A stretch of DNA of 64,000 nucleotides from Pedobacter riviphilus (GTDB lineage Bacteria; Bacteroidota; Bacteroidia; Sphingobacteriales; Sphingobacteriaceae), in contig NZ_CP061171.1 in assembly GCF_014692875.1 (NCBI RefSeq), positions 1,550,001 to 1,614,000 on the forward strand. The letters are read 5' to 3'. This document shows positions 9,792 through 20,410 of the stretch, piece after piece. The translations under genes were made by a program, and so were the position numbers. Under the pieces are notes generated by a model that saw only the letters and a program-made list of their open reading frames with translations, was not told the origin of the DNA and made no database searches. Each line of letters begins with the position of its first letter. The stretch's first letter is position 1.

Positions 9792-10924
9792 TGAATTTAA
9801 AATTGTATCAAGCATTTTTCTTATTGTTGTTTTTTAGCTGTACAGCTGTAAATGCACAAACTTCAACTTCAAAAGAGGAAGTGCTCGAAATGATCGACCG
9901 TGCAAATACCTACTGGCAAAGCAACAATAAACCCGAAGTACGTGCTTTTTGGGATCATGCTGCTTACCATACCGGAAATATGGAAGTTTACAGCATTACC
10001 AAAAACGAAGCTTACCGTAAATATTCAGAAGATTGGGCCGTTCATAACCAATGGATGGGTGCAAAATCAACTGATAAATCCAACTGGAAATATAAATATG
10101 GCGAAACGGATGAACATGTGCTATTTGGCGATTGGCAGATCTGCTTTCAAACCTATATCGATTTATACCACTTAAAACCTGAAGAATATAAAATTGCAAG
10201 GGCAAAAGAGGTAATGCAATACGAAATGAGTACACCCAATAATGATTATTGGTGGTGGGCCGATGGTTTGTACATGGTAATGCCTGTTATGACCAAACTT
10301 TATAAAGTAAGTGGCGACCAAAAATACCTGGATAAACTATACGAATATTTTATGTATGCCAACAGCATTATGTACGATAAAAAGGAAAAACTTTATTACC
10401 GAGATGCTAAATACGTTTATCCTAAACACAAGAGTGTAAATGGCAAAAAAGATTTTTGGGCAAGGGGAGATGGTTGGGTGTTTGCAGGTTTGGCGAAAGT
10501 GTTAAAAGATCTGCCACTTTCAGACCCACACCGTAACGAATACCTAACAAAATATCGGAATATGGCCAAAGCAATTGTTAAAAGCCACCAGGCAGAAGGA
10601 TATTGGACGAGAAGTATCCTCGATCCGCAACACGCGCCAGGACCTGAAACAAGCGGGACAGCCTTTTTTACTTATGGTTTGTTATGGGGGATAAACAATG
10701 GTTATTTAAAAGAAAAAAGCTATTTATCAGCGGCACAAAACGCGTGGACATATTTAACTAAAATCGCATTACAACCTAATGGTAAACTGGGATATGTACA
10801 GCCAATAGGTGAGAAAGCTATCCCTGGCCAGGTGGTTGATGTAAATTCTACAGCAAATTTTGGTGTAGGTGCATTTTTATTGGCTGGATGTGAGATGTAT
10901 CGCCATTTATCAAACAAAAATTAA
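9791..10924 (+). CDS. GH105 unsaturated uronyl hydrolase
   Basis: This 377-aa exported protein (signal peptide ending near VNAQ) belongs to the GH88/GH105 alpha-6/alpha-6 barrel family. Visible family stretches are WWWADGLYMVMPVM, with the catalytic-region Asp, and WARGDGWVFAGLAKVL. GH105 enzymes remove the 4,5-unsaturated uronic acid that a lyase leaves at a non-reducing end. The ATG overlaps the previous stop by one base (TAATG), which implies translational coupling with the GH43 gene and a shared operon. A lyase-like propeller gene upstream supplies a fitting partner. Confidence 0.9.
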   Translation: MNLKLYQAFFLLLFFSCTAVNAQTSTSKEEVLEMIDRANTYWQSNNKPEVRAFWDHAAYHTGNMEVYSITKNEAYRKYSEDWAVHNQWMGAKSTDKSNWKYKYGETDEHVLFGDWQICFQTYIDLYHLKPEEYKIARAKEVMQYEMSTPNNDYWWWADGLYMVMPVMTKLYKVSGDQKYLDKLYEYFMYANSIMYDKKEKLYYRDAKYVYPKHKSVNGKKDFWARGDGWVFAGLAKVLKDLPLSDPHRNEYLTKYRNMAKAIVKSHQAEGYWTRSILDPQHAPGPETSGTAFFTYGLLWGINNGYLKEKSYLSAAQNAWTYLTKIALQPNGKLGYVQPIGEKAIPGQVVDVNSTANFGVGAFLLAGCEMYRHLSNKN

Positions 10925-10937
10925 ATTTTAACACTAA

Positions 10938-12185
10938 ATGAAATTAAGAAATATCTACATTACAACTTTACTCATTATATTGATTGGAGGAACTGCTTTT
11001 GCTCAAAAAAAGAGTAAAACCCCAAAAAATGTAGCGTTAAGCGATCGGCAGTTTTGGTTGCAGCAGATGGACAAGATGGTAAAACCAGTTTTGTATAATC
11101 TGGCTAAAGACAGCCTACGTATTGCAATGCCAAAAGTCACTTCTATCCATATTGATAATAAAGAACATCGTATTAAAGTACAGTATGTTGAGGTTTTGGG
11201 TAGAGTTTTAAGCGGTATTGCACCGTGGTTACAGCTAGAGGGAGGTTCGGCAGAAGAAGTGGCTTTAAGGAAACAATACCGCGAGTGGGCTATTAAAGGA
11301 TTAAAAAATGCATTGGATTCTAATGCCAAAGATTTTATGACTTTCGATATCGGTGGGCAGCAACTGGTAGATGCTTCTTATATCGCGTTGGCTTTGGTAC
11401 GCGCACCGTGGCTTTGGGAAAACCTGGATAAGAAAAACCAGGAACTGATGATGCAATCTATTGTGACAACCAGGAGATTCAAACCTGTTTTTTCTAACTG
11501 GTTATTATTTTCAGCCATGAACGAAGCCTTTCTGGCCAGGTTTGGATATAATTGGGATCCTATGCGTGTTGATTATGCCCTGCAACAAATGGAACAATGG
11601 TACACAGGTGATGGAATGTACACGGATGGAACATCTTTTGCCTTCGATTATTACAATAGTTATGTTATCCATCCTTATCTGGCTACCTTGGTCAATATTA
11701 TTGGTACTAAAACGAACAGTTATAAAGAAATGTTCGAAAAGGTTAAAAAGCGTAATGAACGATATGCCATTATTCAGGAAAGATTAATCAATGCTGATGG
11801 TACTTATCCTGCAACCGGTCGCTCTATTATTTACCGTGGTGCTGCATTTCATCATTTAGCCGATATGGCCTGGAGAAAAGCATTACCAAAACAGTTAAGT
11901 CCGGCGCAGGTACGTTGCGCATTAACCGCTGTAATCAAAAAAACTTTAGAGAGTCCAAGCACTTATAAAAACGGTTGGTTAACCATTGGTTTGTATGGTG
12001 ATCAGCCAAATCTTGGCGATTTCTATAACAACCAGGGTAGTCCATACATTGCATCGAATATCTTTTTGCCTTTAGGTTTGCCAGAAGGTGATCCTTTTTG
12101 GGCCAATCCTGCTGAAAAATGGAGTGCGCAAAAGATCTGGAGCGGTGAGAATTTTGAAAACGATCACAGTGCCAGTTTAAAATAA
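10938..12185 (+). CDS. DUF2264 family protein, probable glycosidase
   Basis: A 415-aa exported protein (signal peptide ending near AFAQ) with the DUF2264 signature: an N-terminal region FWLQQMDKMVKPVL, YVEVLGRVLSGIAPWLQ, and a central TGDGMYTDGTSFAFDYYNSYV. Proteins of this type occur in arabinogalactan and pectin loci, and some have been tied to beta-glucuronidase activity, which I recall but cannot verify here. It starts 13 bp after GH105 in the same direction, so co-transcription is likely. A role in removing glucuronic acid from galactan side chains is inferred from context. Confidence 0.8.
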   Translation: MKLRNIYITTLLIILIGGTAFAQKKSKTPKNVALSDRQFWLQQMDKMVKPVLYNLAKDSLRIAMPKVTSIHIDNKEHRIKVQYVEVLGRVLSGIAPWLQLEGGSAEEVALRKQYREWAIKGLKNALDSNAKDFMTFDIGGQQLVDASYIALALVRAPWLWENLDKKNQELMMQSIVTTRRFKPVFSNWLLFSAMNEAFLARFGYNWDPMRVDYALQQMEQWYTGDGMYTDGTSFAFDYYNSYVIHPYLATLVNIIGTKTNSYKEMFEKVKKRNERYAIIQERLINADGTYPATGRSIIYRGAAFHHLADMAWRKALPKQLSPAQVRCALTAVIKKTLESPSTYKNGWLTIGLYGDQPNLGDFYNNQGSPYIASNIFLPLGLPEGDPFWANPAEKWSAQKIWSGENFENDHSASLK

Positions 12186-12261
12186 ATAGCAGCTAGCTAT
12201 ACAATTAAAAAAGATGTAAGTAAATTATCGTCTTTATAACGTTAAAAAATTATTTGATTAA

Positions 12262-13383
12262 ATGATGAATAAGAGAATCAGTTTTGTTTTAGGATTTATC
12301 GCCTTTAGTTTGAGCTTAACCAGTTATGTTTCTGCACAGCAAACTTATACTTCTTTTACCCCGGGTAAAATTTGGAAGGACGATAAAGGTGTTCACATCA
12401 ATGCTCATGGTGGCGGAATCGTTGAATATAAAGGAGTTTATTATTGGTTTGGTGAGCATAAAATTGAAGGCGAAAAAGGAAACACCGCACAAGTAGGTGT
12501 GCATTGCTATTCATCGAAAGATTTATACAATTGGAAAGATGAAGGCATTGCGCTTCCGGTTTCCGAAGATCTGAAAAGTGATATTGCCAAAGGTGCTATT
12601 CTAGAGCGTCCGAAAGTGGTGTACAACAAGAAAACCAAAAAGTTTGTAATGTGGTTTCACTTAGAGCTTTTAGGCAAGGGTTATGCGGCAGCAAGATCGG
12701 GTGTTGCAGTGGCCGACCGTCCAACCGGGCCATATACTTTTATCAGAAGTTATCGCCCAAATCCGGAGAAAATGCCTTTCTATCCGGCAGAAACAGCAGA
12801 AAAAGATATGGTAAACTGCCAGCAACCCGCCAATAAAAGTGATGGCTTTTTCTGTAGGGATTTACCTGGCGGGCAAATGGCAAGAGATATGACCGTTTTT
12901 GTAGATGATGATGGAAAAGCCTATCATGTATTCTCTTCAGAAGAGAATTTTACGCTGCATTTGGCTGAGTTAACCCCCGATTATTTAGGGCATACCGGAA
13001 AATTTATCAGAATTTATGTGGGGCAACAAACAGAAGCACCGGCTTTGTTTAAGAAAAACGGAATTTACTACATGATTGGTTCGGGCTGTACAGGCTGGGC
13101 ACCAAATCCGGCAAGATGGTTCAAAGCAAACTCCATTTGGGGGCCTTGGACTTACATGGGGAATCCCTGCCAGGGCGAAGGAGCTAAGCTAACCTATGGC
13201 GGGCAGAGTACACATGTATTACCTGTACCAGGTAAAAAAGGAGAGTTTATTTTTATGGCAGATAAATGGGAACCAAAAAACGCCATTGATGGCCGTTATT
13301 TATGGCTGCCAATCAAATTTGAGAACGATAAAATTTCGATAAACTGGGCAGACGAATGGGATCTGAGCGTGTTTAAAAAGTAA
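12262..13383 (+). CDS. GH43-like enzyme resembling exo-beta-1,3-galactanases
   Basis: 373 aa with a signal peptide (ends near VSAQ). The start INAHGGGIVEYKGVYYWFGEHK is typical of the GH43 branch holding exo-beta-1,3-galactanases (GH43_24 and relatives). RDMTVFVDDDGKAY and EAPALFKKNGIYYMIGSGCTGW give the propeller's later conserved blocks. Members of this branch often lack the canonical catalytic base, and I see no ADP-type motif at the N terminus. It would cleave the beta-1,3-galactan backbone from its end, which fits GH35 next door and GH16 downstream. Subfamily assignment is by eye. Confidence 0.75.
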   Translation: MMNKRISFVLGFIAFSLSLTSYVSAQQTYTSFTPGKIWKDDKGVHINAHGGGIVEYKGVYYWFGEHKIEGEKGNTAQVGVHCYSSKDLYNWKDEGIALPVSEDLKSDIAKGAILERPKVVYNKKTKKFVMWFHLELLGKGYAAARSGVAVADRPTGPYTFIRSYRPNPEKMPFYPAETAEKDMVNCQQPANKSDGFFCRDLPGGQMARDMTVFVDDDGKAYHVFSSEENFTLHLAELTPDYLGHTGKFIRIYVGQQTEAPALFKKNGIYYMIGSGCTGWAPNPARWFKANSIWGPWTYMGNPCQGEGAKLTYGGQSTHVLPVPGKKGEFIFMADKWEPKNAIDGRYLWLPIKFENDKISINWADEWDLSVFKK

Positions 13384-13494
13384 GAAAAAAAGCAAAATTT
13401 TTATATAAACCTGGATGATGGATTGCGTAAAAATACGCAAAATGGGGATTTTTTTGCCCAAAATTTCAATCGTCTTCAAAACAACTTTTAAAAG

Positions 13495-15330
13495 ATGAAA
13501 GTAAAATTACTATGGTTAGTGGCGATATGTTTCTCCTTATCGGCCTTTGGCCAGCAAGCTAAACATACGTTTAAACTAGGAGAGACAAACTTTTTATTAG
13601 ATGACAAACCATTTCAGATTATCTCTGGTGAGCTGCATTATCCACGCGTGCCCAAAGAGGCCTGGAGGGCGCGTATGAAGATGGCTAAAGCAATGGGCCT
13701 AAACACCATCGGTACCTACGTATTCTGGAACCTGCACGAACCACAAAAAGGAAAATTCGATTTTTCGGGGAACAACAACATTGCCGAATTTGTTAAAATC
13801 GCCCAGCAAGAAGGCCTTTGGGTTATCTTAAGACCAAGCCCTTACGTTTGTGCGGAGTGGGAGTTCGGTGGTTATCCATATTGGCTTCAGAATGAAAAAG
13901 GTCTTGTGGTAAGAAGTACCGAAAAACAATATTTGGAAGAGTATAAAAAATATATTGTTGAAGTAGGGAAACAGTTGGCCCCATTGCAGATTAACCATGG
14001 TGGTAACATCATTATGGTGCAGGTAGAGAACGAATATGGTTCTTACGCTGCTGATAAAAGCTATTTAGATATCAATCGAAAAATGTTTATTGAGGCTGGC
14101 TTTGATGGATTGCTTTATACCTGCGATCCTGCAGCAGATGTAAGGGACGGACATTTAGATGGATTACTACCGGCACTAAACGGGATTGATAATCCAGCAA
14201 AAATTAGGCAGTTGGTAAATGAGAATCATAAGGGCAAAGGGCCGTATTTTATAGCAGAATGGTACCCTGCATGGTTCGATTGGTGGGGAACGGCACACCA
14301 CACTGTTCCGGCAGAACAATATACAAACAGGTTAGATTCGGTTCTGGCAGCAGGTATTTCGATTAATATGTACATGTTTCATGGAGGTACCACCCGCGGT
14401 TTTATGAATGGAGCTAACTACAAGGATATTTCACCTTACGAGCCACAAACCAGTAGCTATGATTATGATGCACCTTTAAACGAAGCGGGTAATGCTACCG
14501 ATAAATTTATGCAGTTTAGGGCTGTAATCGAAAAACACCTCCCGGAAGGGCAAAACTTACCAGTAGTAGCAGCTGCCAAACCTAGTATAGCAGTTGCACC
14601 TTTTAAACTGGGGAGTAAAGTAGCTTTGTTTAATGCACTGCCAAAAGCTGTAAAAAATATTACGCCCTTAACTTTCGAAGATCTTAAACAAGATTATGGT
14701 TACGTATTGTACCGCACTACCATTAAGGGAGGGAAAAAAGGTGAACTGCAGATTAAACAATTGCGCGATTATGCCCTCATTTTTATCAATCAAAAAAGGA
14801 TAGGGATTTTAGACCGCAGGCTAAACCAAAATACATTAGCATTAGATCTTCCGGCAGGAGAGGTACAGCTTGATATTTTTGTTGAGAATATGGGACGGGT
14901 AAATTTTGGAAAGTATTTGTTAGAAAATAAAAAAGGAATTACCGAGCAAGTAACTTTTGATGGTACCGAGGTTAAAAACTGGTCAATGTATGGTTTCCCT
15001 TTTAACAACGATAGTATTACCATTACTAATCCTTCAAAAGCAAATGGAAACGGACCGTCATTACAGAAAGGATCCTTTCAGATTTCAACCGTTGCTGATA
15101 CTTATTTAGATATGACTGATTGGGGAAAAGGAGTAGTATGGGTTAACGGACATAACTTAGGGAAGTACTGGGCAATTGGTCCACAGCAAACACTTTATAT
15201 CCCTCAAGAGTGGTTAAAAAAAGGTAAAAATGATATTGCCGTTTTAGAACTGATTAAACCTGATCAAAATATTTTGAAAGCAATTGATCAACCAATTTTA
15301 AATACGCTTAAAAAATTAAACGTAGATTAA
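13495..15330 (+). CDS. GH35 beta-galactosidase
   Basis: A 611-aa exported enzyme (signal peptide ending near AFGQ). It has the GH35 TIM barrel start FQIISGELHYPRVPKEAW, the acid/base region VQVENEYGSY (Glu180) and the nucleophile region IAEWYPAWFDWWG (Glu255). The C-terminal half has jelly-roll segments ending with DWGKGVVWVNGHNLGKYW, as usual for the family. It releases terminal beta-galactose. Together with galT, galK and a symporter 13 kb away, it links polymer breakdown to galactose use. It is 111 bp after the GH43 gene and is the last enzyme before the SusC/D genes. Confidence 0.95.
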   Translation: MKVKLLWLVAICFSLSAFGQQAKHTFKLGETNFLLDDKPFQIISGELHYPRVPKEAWRARMKMAKAMGLNTIGTYVFWNLHEPQKGKFDFSGNNNIAEFVKIAQQEGLWVILRPSPYVCAEWEFGGYPYWLQNEKGLVVRSTEKQYLEEYKKYIVEVGKQLAPLQINHGGNIIMVQVENEYGSYAADKSYLDINRKMFIEAGFDGLLYTCDPAADVRDGHLDGLLPALNGIDNPAKIRQLVNENHKGKGPYFIAEWYPAWFDWWGTAHHTVPAEQYTNRLDSVLAAGISINMYMFHGGTTRGFMNGANYKDISPYEPQTSSYDYDAPLNEAGNATDKFMQFRAVIEKHLPEGQNLPVVAAAKPSIAVAPFKLGSKVALFNALPKAVKNITPLTFEDLKQDYGYVLYRTTIKGGKKGELQIKQLRDYALIFINQKRIGILDRRLNQNTLALDLPAGEVQLDIFVENMGRVNFGKYLLENKKGITEQVTFDGTEVKNWSMYGFPFNNDSITITNPSKANGNGPSLQKGSFQISTVADTYLDMTDWGKGVVWVNGHNLGKYWAIGPQQTLYIPQEWLKKGKNDIAVLELIKPDQNILKAIDQPILNTLKKLNVD

Positions 15331-15347
15331 ACGTTTAAAAAATCAAA

Positions 15348-15432
15348 AAATAGGGGTTAAAGGCAGAAATTTAACAAAAAGTAACAATTTAACCCCTATT
15401 TATTACTGTATTACCCCTCAATTGAGGGGTAA
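15348..15432. promoter_or_regulatory. Cluster of GGGGT(T)AA half-sites upstream of susC
   Basis: AAATAGGGGTTAAA at 15348-15361 is repeated in inverted form at 15388-15401 with 26 bp between. A perfect 22-bp palindrome follows at 15411-15432, with half TTACCCCTCAA. That makes four copies of a (A)GGGGT(T)AA half-site in 85 bp, 170 bp before susC. There is no T-run, so a plain terminator is less likely, though the first repeat could end the GH35 transcript. A binding site for the AraC domain of the hybrid sensor is a reasonable guess. Confidence 0.45.
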
Positions 15433-15601
15433 TTTAATGGTTACTTTGTTAGAACCAAACAACAGGATATGAGCAAAAACAAATGACTTTATTAAACATT
15501 TTACTCTACAAACTGAAAAGTATTTAACTAGTACTTCCTTTAATTAACCATTAAACAAACCCGCTCACCTGAGCAGAATTTTTAACTAACCATCCTTTAG
15601 C

Positions 15602-18600
15602 ATGCAAAAAAAATTACTACTGAAATTTTCAGCTGTGTTTTTATTGTTGCTTAAAATTATCCCGGCAAACGCTTCTAACGAAGCTAAACTTGCCCTGAAT
15701 TTTAAGCAGAATATTGATACACTGCAGAAAGCTCCATCCCTCTACCTTGTTGATGAAAACCAGCTTCCACTTGTAGGCATTAAACTGGTTAATACCAAGA
15801 ACAAATTCAGCGCTGTTACCGATATGAATGGTATAGGTCAATTGAGCTATAGCACTGGCGATGTGATTGAAGTATATGCTTTAAATTCACTCGTGCTAAA
15901 AGTCGAGATCAAGAAAAACGAGAGCATGATTATGGTAAGCAGCAAAAACCCTGGCGTTGCTTCACTAAAGCCAATACGTACACTATACGACCAAACTGTT
16001 AAACCGTCGCTTTCTACCATGGCAACTGATGTCGTGTACAATACAGATTTAACTAAAACTCCAGTAACATCTATTAAATCATCTATTACAGGACGTTTGG
16101 CGGGTTTATATACCAATCAGAATTCTGGAAGATTGGGTTCTGAGGGGCGAACAGATGGAACGGCTTCGCTAATCTCACTGGGTTCACTAGGCTCTGATGC
16201 CGTTACCATGTCGTTAAGGGGGCAAAATCCAGTCGTTATTGTAGATGGTATACCAAGACCACTTACTATTTTCAATATGGAAGAGATCGAATCGATTACG
16301 GTATTAAAAGATGCTGTTTCTACCGCAATGTTAGGCGTAAAAGGTGCAAGTGGTGTTATTTTGATCACCACCAGAAGGGGAGCAAAGGCAAAACAGAGTA
16401 TTTCATTTACAGCACAAACAGCATTTCAAAAATCACTTAAACTTCCACAAGCATTAAATTCATTTCAATATGCCACTTTATACAATGAAGCAAGATTAAA
16501 TGATGGCTTAACACCAGTTTATACTGCTGCCGATCTACAAGCCTACCAAACAGGAAGTGACCCACAAGGCCACTTTGATGTAAATTGGGCCGATCTGGTA
16601 ACCAAACCTAGCTCACGTTTTAACCATTACACCTTAAACGTTTCTGGTGGAAACGATTTTGGGAAATATTTTGTAGCTGTTGAACATGTAGATCAGAATG
16701 GACTTTTCAGGACATCCGATCTTAATACCTATAATACCGACAACAATTACAAAAGTTATGTAATCCGTTCTAATGTAGATCTTCAGATAAATAAAAAACT
16801 TTCAGCAGGCATTAATTTGATGGGTCGTTTGATAAATGGAAACGAACCTGGTTATGGTTCTCAATCTATTTTAAATTCCATTTATGCTACGCCAAACAAT
16901 GCCTATCCTATTTATAACCCGAATGGAAGTTTTGGTACTACTTCATCGTACCAGAACAATATTTATGCGCAAGCCATTTCATCAGGTTATATCGGGACAT
17001 ATAAAAGAGATGTATCAGCCGATCTATTCTTAAAAAGAACATTCGATGAAATTACAAAAGGACTTTGGTTAAAAGCTAAAGCATCAATTTATGCTACATT
17101 ATCAGAAAACACTTATAGGAATAAATCATTTGCAAGTTTCTTCTATAATCCAACTACCAAAGCCTATACACAATATGGCACCATTGGTACACAAAATAAC
17201 TATACTGGGATTAATTATCAAGGCCACTCTGATTATGAAGAGCTAACGCTTGGTTATGACCGCAATTTTGGTCAACATGGAATAAGTGCAGTTTTATTGG
17301 CCAACCATGACAATTCATTCACAGGTTCTGATCTTCCTTATACGGTTCAGGGAATTTCGGGCAAGGCATCGTATAATTTCGATGAGAAATACGTTGCCGA
17401 TGTTGCTTTTGGATATAATGGTTCAAATTATTATCCACCATCGGGCAATTATAAATATGGATTTTTTCCAGCTATGGGCCTGGCCTGGAATATTAACAAA
17501 GAAAACTTTTTGAAAGATAGCAAATGGTTAAACAGCTTGAAGCTATATGGTTCCTATGGTAAAACCGGAAATGATAATCCTGGCTATTTTGTGTACATCC
17601 AACGATATTTTGATGGTACGGCCACTTATTTTGGTTCAACACCAGGCTCAAATACGAGTATCTACGAACAACCTTTGGCCAATCCGAACATTACCTGGGA
17701 GAAAGCGAATAAATTTAATGTCGGCTTGCAAGGTGCCATTTTAGATAATAAACTGAGTTTTACTGCCGAGTATTATCGAGATAAATATTATGATCTGTTG
17801 ATGCAGCGAGGTAAAAATTCTGCGCTTATCGGGCAGAATTATCCATTGGAAAACATAGGTCAGAGCAGGTATACCGGTTGGGATTTTAAATTGAATTTCC
17901 AGCAGACAGTTAACGATTTTAACTATTATGTTGCAGCTACTGGAGGTTTACAGCAATCGAAAGTGCTTTACCAAAACGAAGTGAATCAGCCATTTCCTTG
18001 GATGGCCAGAACAGGACAGGCTGTTGGTCAGCGCTATGGGTACGTAGCCGATGGTTTATTTCAAAATACAGCTGAAGTAAACAGCAGTGCTAAATTAGAA
18101 GGTTATACCGCACAACCCGGTGATATTAAATACCGCGATTTAAACGGAGATGGCATCATCAACCAGTTGGATCAAACAGCTATCGGTAATGCTAAACCAT
18201 TGTTCTACTATGGTTTAAATTTTGGCTTCCAGTTTAAAGGATTTGATTTCAGTGCATTAATACAGGGAGCTATGAACCGTACCATTTATCTGAATGGAAA
18301 TACGGAATGGGCTTTTCAGAACAACGGTTTCGGACAAGCATGGGAACAGAATCTTGATCGTTGGACGCCTCAAACAGCTGCTACTGCAACCATGCCAAGG
18401 CTATCGGTAGGTACAAATATCAATAACGAAGCGACCTCTACTTTCTGGCAGCACTCTGGTAATTATGCACGCTTAAAAAATGTTGAGGTGGGTTATACTA
18501 TACCAAATCATTGGGCCAGGAAAATCGGATTACAAAGCATCAGGGTATTTGGCAATGGAACCAATTTGCTAACATTTTCCGCTTACGACCGTGTAGATCC

Positions 18601-18667
18601 TGAGGTTTACAATGGGAACTATCCGATCCAGCGATCGATCAACATGGGGATTAATATTAAACTTTAA
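15602..18667 (+). CDS. SusC-like TonB-dependent outer-membrane glycan importer (first pair)
   Basis: 1021 aa with signal peptide (ends near ANAS), a short carboxypeptidase-regulatory-like domain (about 45-100), a plug domain with NPVVIVDGIPRP, TVLKDAVSTAMLGVKGASGVILITTRRG, and a long beta barrel ending in a hydrophobic strand (NMGINIKL). This is the usual SusC architecture and length. The N-terminal regulatory domain is divergent compared with the second SusC in the window. SusD follows after 4 bp, so the two are co-expressed and form the SusCD importer for oligosaccharides. Confidence 0.95.
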   Translation: MQKKLLLKFSAVFLLLLKIIPANASNEAKLALNFKQNIDTLQKAPSLYLVDENQLPLVGIKLVNTKNKFSAVTDMNGIGQLSYSTGDVIEVYALNSLVLKVEIKKNESMIMVSSKNPGVASLKPIRTLYDQTVKPSLSTMATDVVYNTDLTKTPVTSIKSSITGRLAGLYTNQNSGRLGSEGRTDGTASLISLGSLGSDAVTMSLRGQNPVVIVDGIPRPLTIFNMEEIESITVLKDAVSTAMLGVKGASGVILITTRRGAKAKQSISFTAQTAFQKSLKLPQALNSFQYATLYNEARLNDGLTPVYTAADLQAYQTGSDPQGHFDVNWADLVTKPSSRFNHYTLNVSGGNDFGKYFVAVEHVDQNGLFRTSDLNTYNTDNNYKSYVIRSNVDLQINKKLSAGINLMGRLINGNEPGYGSQSILNSIYATPNNAYPIYNPNGSFGTTSSYQNNIYAQAISSGYIGTYKRDVSADLFLKRTFDEITKGLWLKAKASIYATLSENTYRNKSFASFFYNPTTKAYTQYGTIGTQNNYTGINYQGHSDYEELTLGYDRNFGQHGISAVLLANHDNSFTGSDLPYTVQGISGKASYNFDEKYVADVAFGYNGSNYYPPSGNYKYGFFPAMGLAWNINKENFLKDSKWLNSLKLYGSYGKTGNDNPGYFVYIQRYFDGTATYFGSTPGSNTSIYEQPLANPNITWEKANKFNVGLQGAILDNKLSFTAEYYRDKYYDLLMQRGKNSALIGQNYPLENIGQSRYTGWDFKLNFQQTVNDFNYYVAATGGLQQSKVLYQNEVNQPFPWMARTGQAVGQRYGYVADGLFQNTAEVNSSAKLEGYTAQPGDIKYRDLNGDGIINQLDQTAIGNAKPLFYYGLNFGFQFKGFDFSALIQGAMNRTIYLNGNTEWAFQNNGFGQAWEQNLDRWTPQTAATATMPRLSVGTNINNEATSTFWQHSGNYARLKNVEVGYTIPNHWARKIGLQSIRVFGNGTNLLTFSAYDRVDPEVYNGNYPIQRSINMGINIKL

Positions 18668-18671
18668 CAAC

Positions 18672-20375
18672 ATGAAAAATTTTAAACAACATATCATACT
18701 AGCCCTCTTTGGTTTTCAGGTGGCCATGGCCATTACCTCATGTAAAAAGGTAGAAACCGAACCACGCGATTGGATTCAGGCCGATCTAGTTTGGGACGAT
18801 CAGGATAAAAATGGAACCGTTGCAGGTTTTTTCTTAAACAGCGTGTATAATTATATTCCAGGTGGCTTCAACAGGATAGATGGTGATTTTTTAGATGCTG
18901 CCTCGGGTGACGCCATTCCATCAAGAAACAATACCCAGGTAGAGTATTTTACAAACGGAAGGATCAGCACACTTAACAATCCAGATCCTTATTGGGGCAA
19001 CAGTTACTATGGTATTAGAGCGGCGAATATTTTTCTGGCGAATATCAATGTAGTACCTATTGCAGCATTAACCAAACAATATTGGAGAGCAGAAGCACGA
19101 TACATCAGGGCATTATTGTATTTCGAACTGTTGAAAAGGTATGGCGGTGTGCCCTTGATTGGCGATAAGGTTTTCACTCTTGAGGACAATCTCGAAATAC
19201 CTAGAAACACTTTTACAGAATGTATGAATTATATCATTAGTGAGTGTGATGCTGTTAAAGATAGTTTAAGGTTAGAAACCGGTGCAAATTATACAACTTC
19301 CGACTGGGGAAGGATTCCGAAAGGGGCAGCAATTGCTTTAAAATGCAGGGCTTATTTGTACGCTGCAAGTCCGTTGTATAATGGAGGAGGTGTAGAATCG
19401 AATGGTACCTTGAAAAACTTAACAGGGTATCCAACTGCTGACGCAAGTCGCTGGCAAAAAGTAATAGATGCCGCAGTAGAACTTAATGCATTAAATTATT
19501 ACCAGTTACAGCCCGTATATAACAATGTTTTCCTTACTAATAAAAATACGGAGGTGATATTGAGTAAACAGGCCGCGGTAAATACAGGGATAGAAACTAC
19601 CAATGCGCCATCGGGTTATGGAGCACCGGCTTTAAGTAACGGTAGAACAAGTCCAACAGCCGATTTGGTGAATGCATTTACCATGAGAAACGGCTTGCCT
19701 ATTACTGATGCGGCATCAGGCTATAATCCTGCAGCACCTTATGCTAACCGAGATCTCAGGTTGGATTACACTATCTTTTACAATGGCGTAAACTGGTTAA
19801 ATAGAGGAGTGCAAACTTATGAAGGCGGTTTGGATAAACCAGGTGGAACAACCATACAAACACGCACAGGTTATTATATGCGCAAGTTTATGGGGAATTT
19901 TGCCACCAATAGTACTTATACCAATCAATCGCACAATTTCATTCTTTTTAGGTATGCCGAAATCATCCTGAACTATGCAGAAGCTTTAAATGAGGTTGGC
20001 CGAACAGAAGATGCTGTTAAGCAGATTATTCTTTTACGTACCAGGGCTGGTATCACTGCAGGAGCAAATACCCGCTATGGTATTCCAACAGGGATTTCTG
20101 CAGATGACATGAGAATACTGATTAGAAACGAAAGAAGGGTAGAGCTGGCTTTCGAAGAACACCGTTTTTGGGATATCCGCAGATGGAAAATCGCACCAAG
20201 TGTGCTAAATGGTACTTTAAGTGGCACCAGGATTACCAAAAATGCGAATAATACATTCACTTACGAAAATGTTCCGGCAGTAACATCAATTTTTACCAAT
20301 AAACTCTACCACATGCCTGTGCCTTATGCCGAGACAACCAAAAATAGTCAGTTGCTTCAAAACGAAGGTTGGTAA
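18672..20375 (+). CDS. SusD/RagB-like surface glycan-binding lipoprotein (first pair)
   Basis: I start at the ATG at 18672 because MKNFKQHIILALFGFQVAMAITSC gives a proper lipoprotein signal with Cys at the end; an upstream in-frame ATG at 18612 would lie inside susC. The 567-aa product has SusD TPR helices (ARYIRALLYFELLKRYGGVPLI) and the C-terminal RagB/SusD block (ILNYAEALNE, RNERRVELAFEEHRFWDIRRWK). SusD caps the SusC barrel at the cell surface and delivers glycan to it. Confidence 0.95.
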   Translation: MKNFKQHIILALFGFQVAMAITSCKKVETEPRDWIQADLVWDDQDKNGTVAGFFLNSVYNYIPGGFNRIDGDFLDAASGDAIPSRNNTQVEYFTNGRISTLNNPDPYWGNSYYGIRAANIFLANINVVPIAALTKQYWRAEARYIRALLYFELLKRYGGVPLIGDKVFTLEDNLEIPRNTFTECMNYIISECDAVKDSLRLETGANYTTSDWGRIPKGAAIALKCRAYLYAASPLYNGGGVESNGTLKNLTGYPTADASRWQKVIDAAVELNALNYYQLQPVYNNVFLTNKNTEVILSKQAAVNTGIETTNAPSGYGAPALSNGRTSPTADLVNAFTMRNGLPITDAASGYNPAAPYANRDLRLDYTIFYNGVNWLNRGVQTYEGGLDKPGGTTIQTRTGYYMRKFMGNFATNSTYTNQSHNFILFRYAEIILNYAEALNEVGRTEDAVKQIILLRTRAGITAGANTRYGIPTGISADDMRILIRNERRVELAFEEHRFWDIRRWKIAPSVLNGTLSGTRITKNANNTFTYENVPAVTSIFTNKLYHMPVPYAETTKNSQLLQNEGW

Positions 20376-20410
20376 ACAGTTCAGTGCAAAATCCAATATA
20401 AGATCATAAC

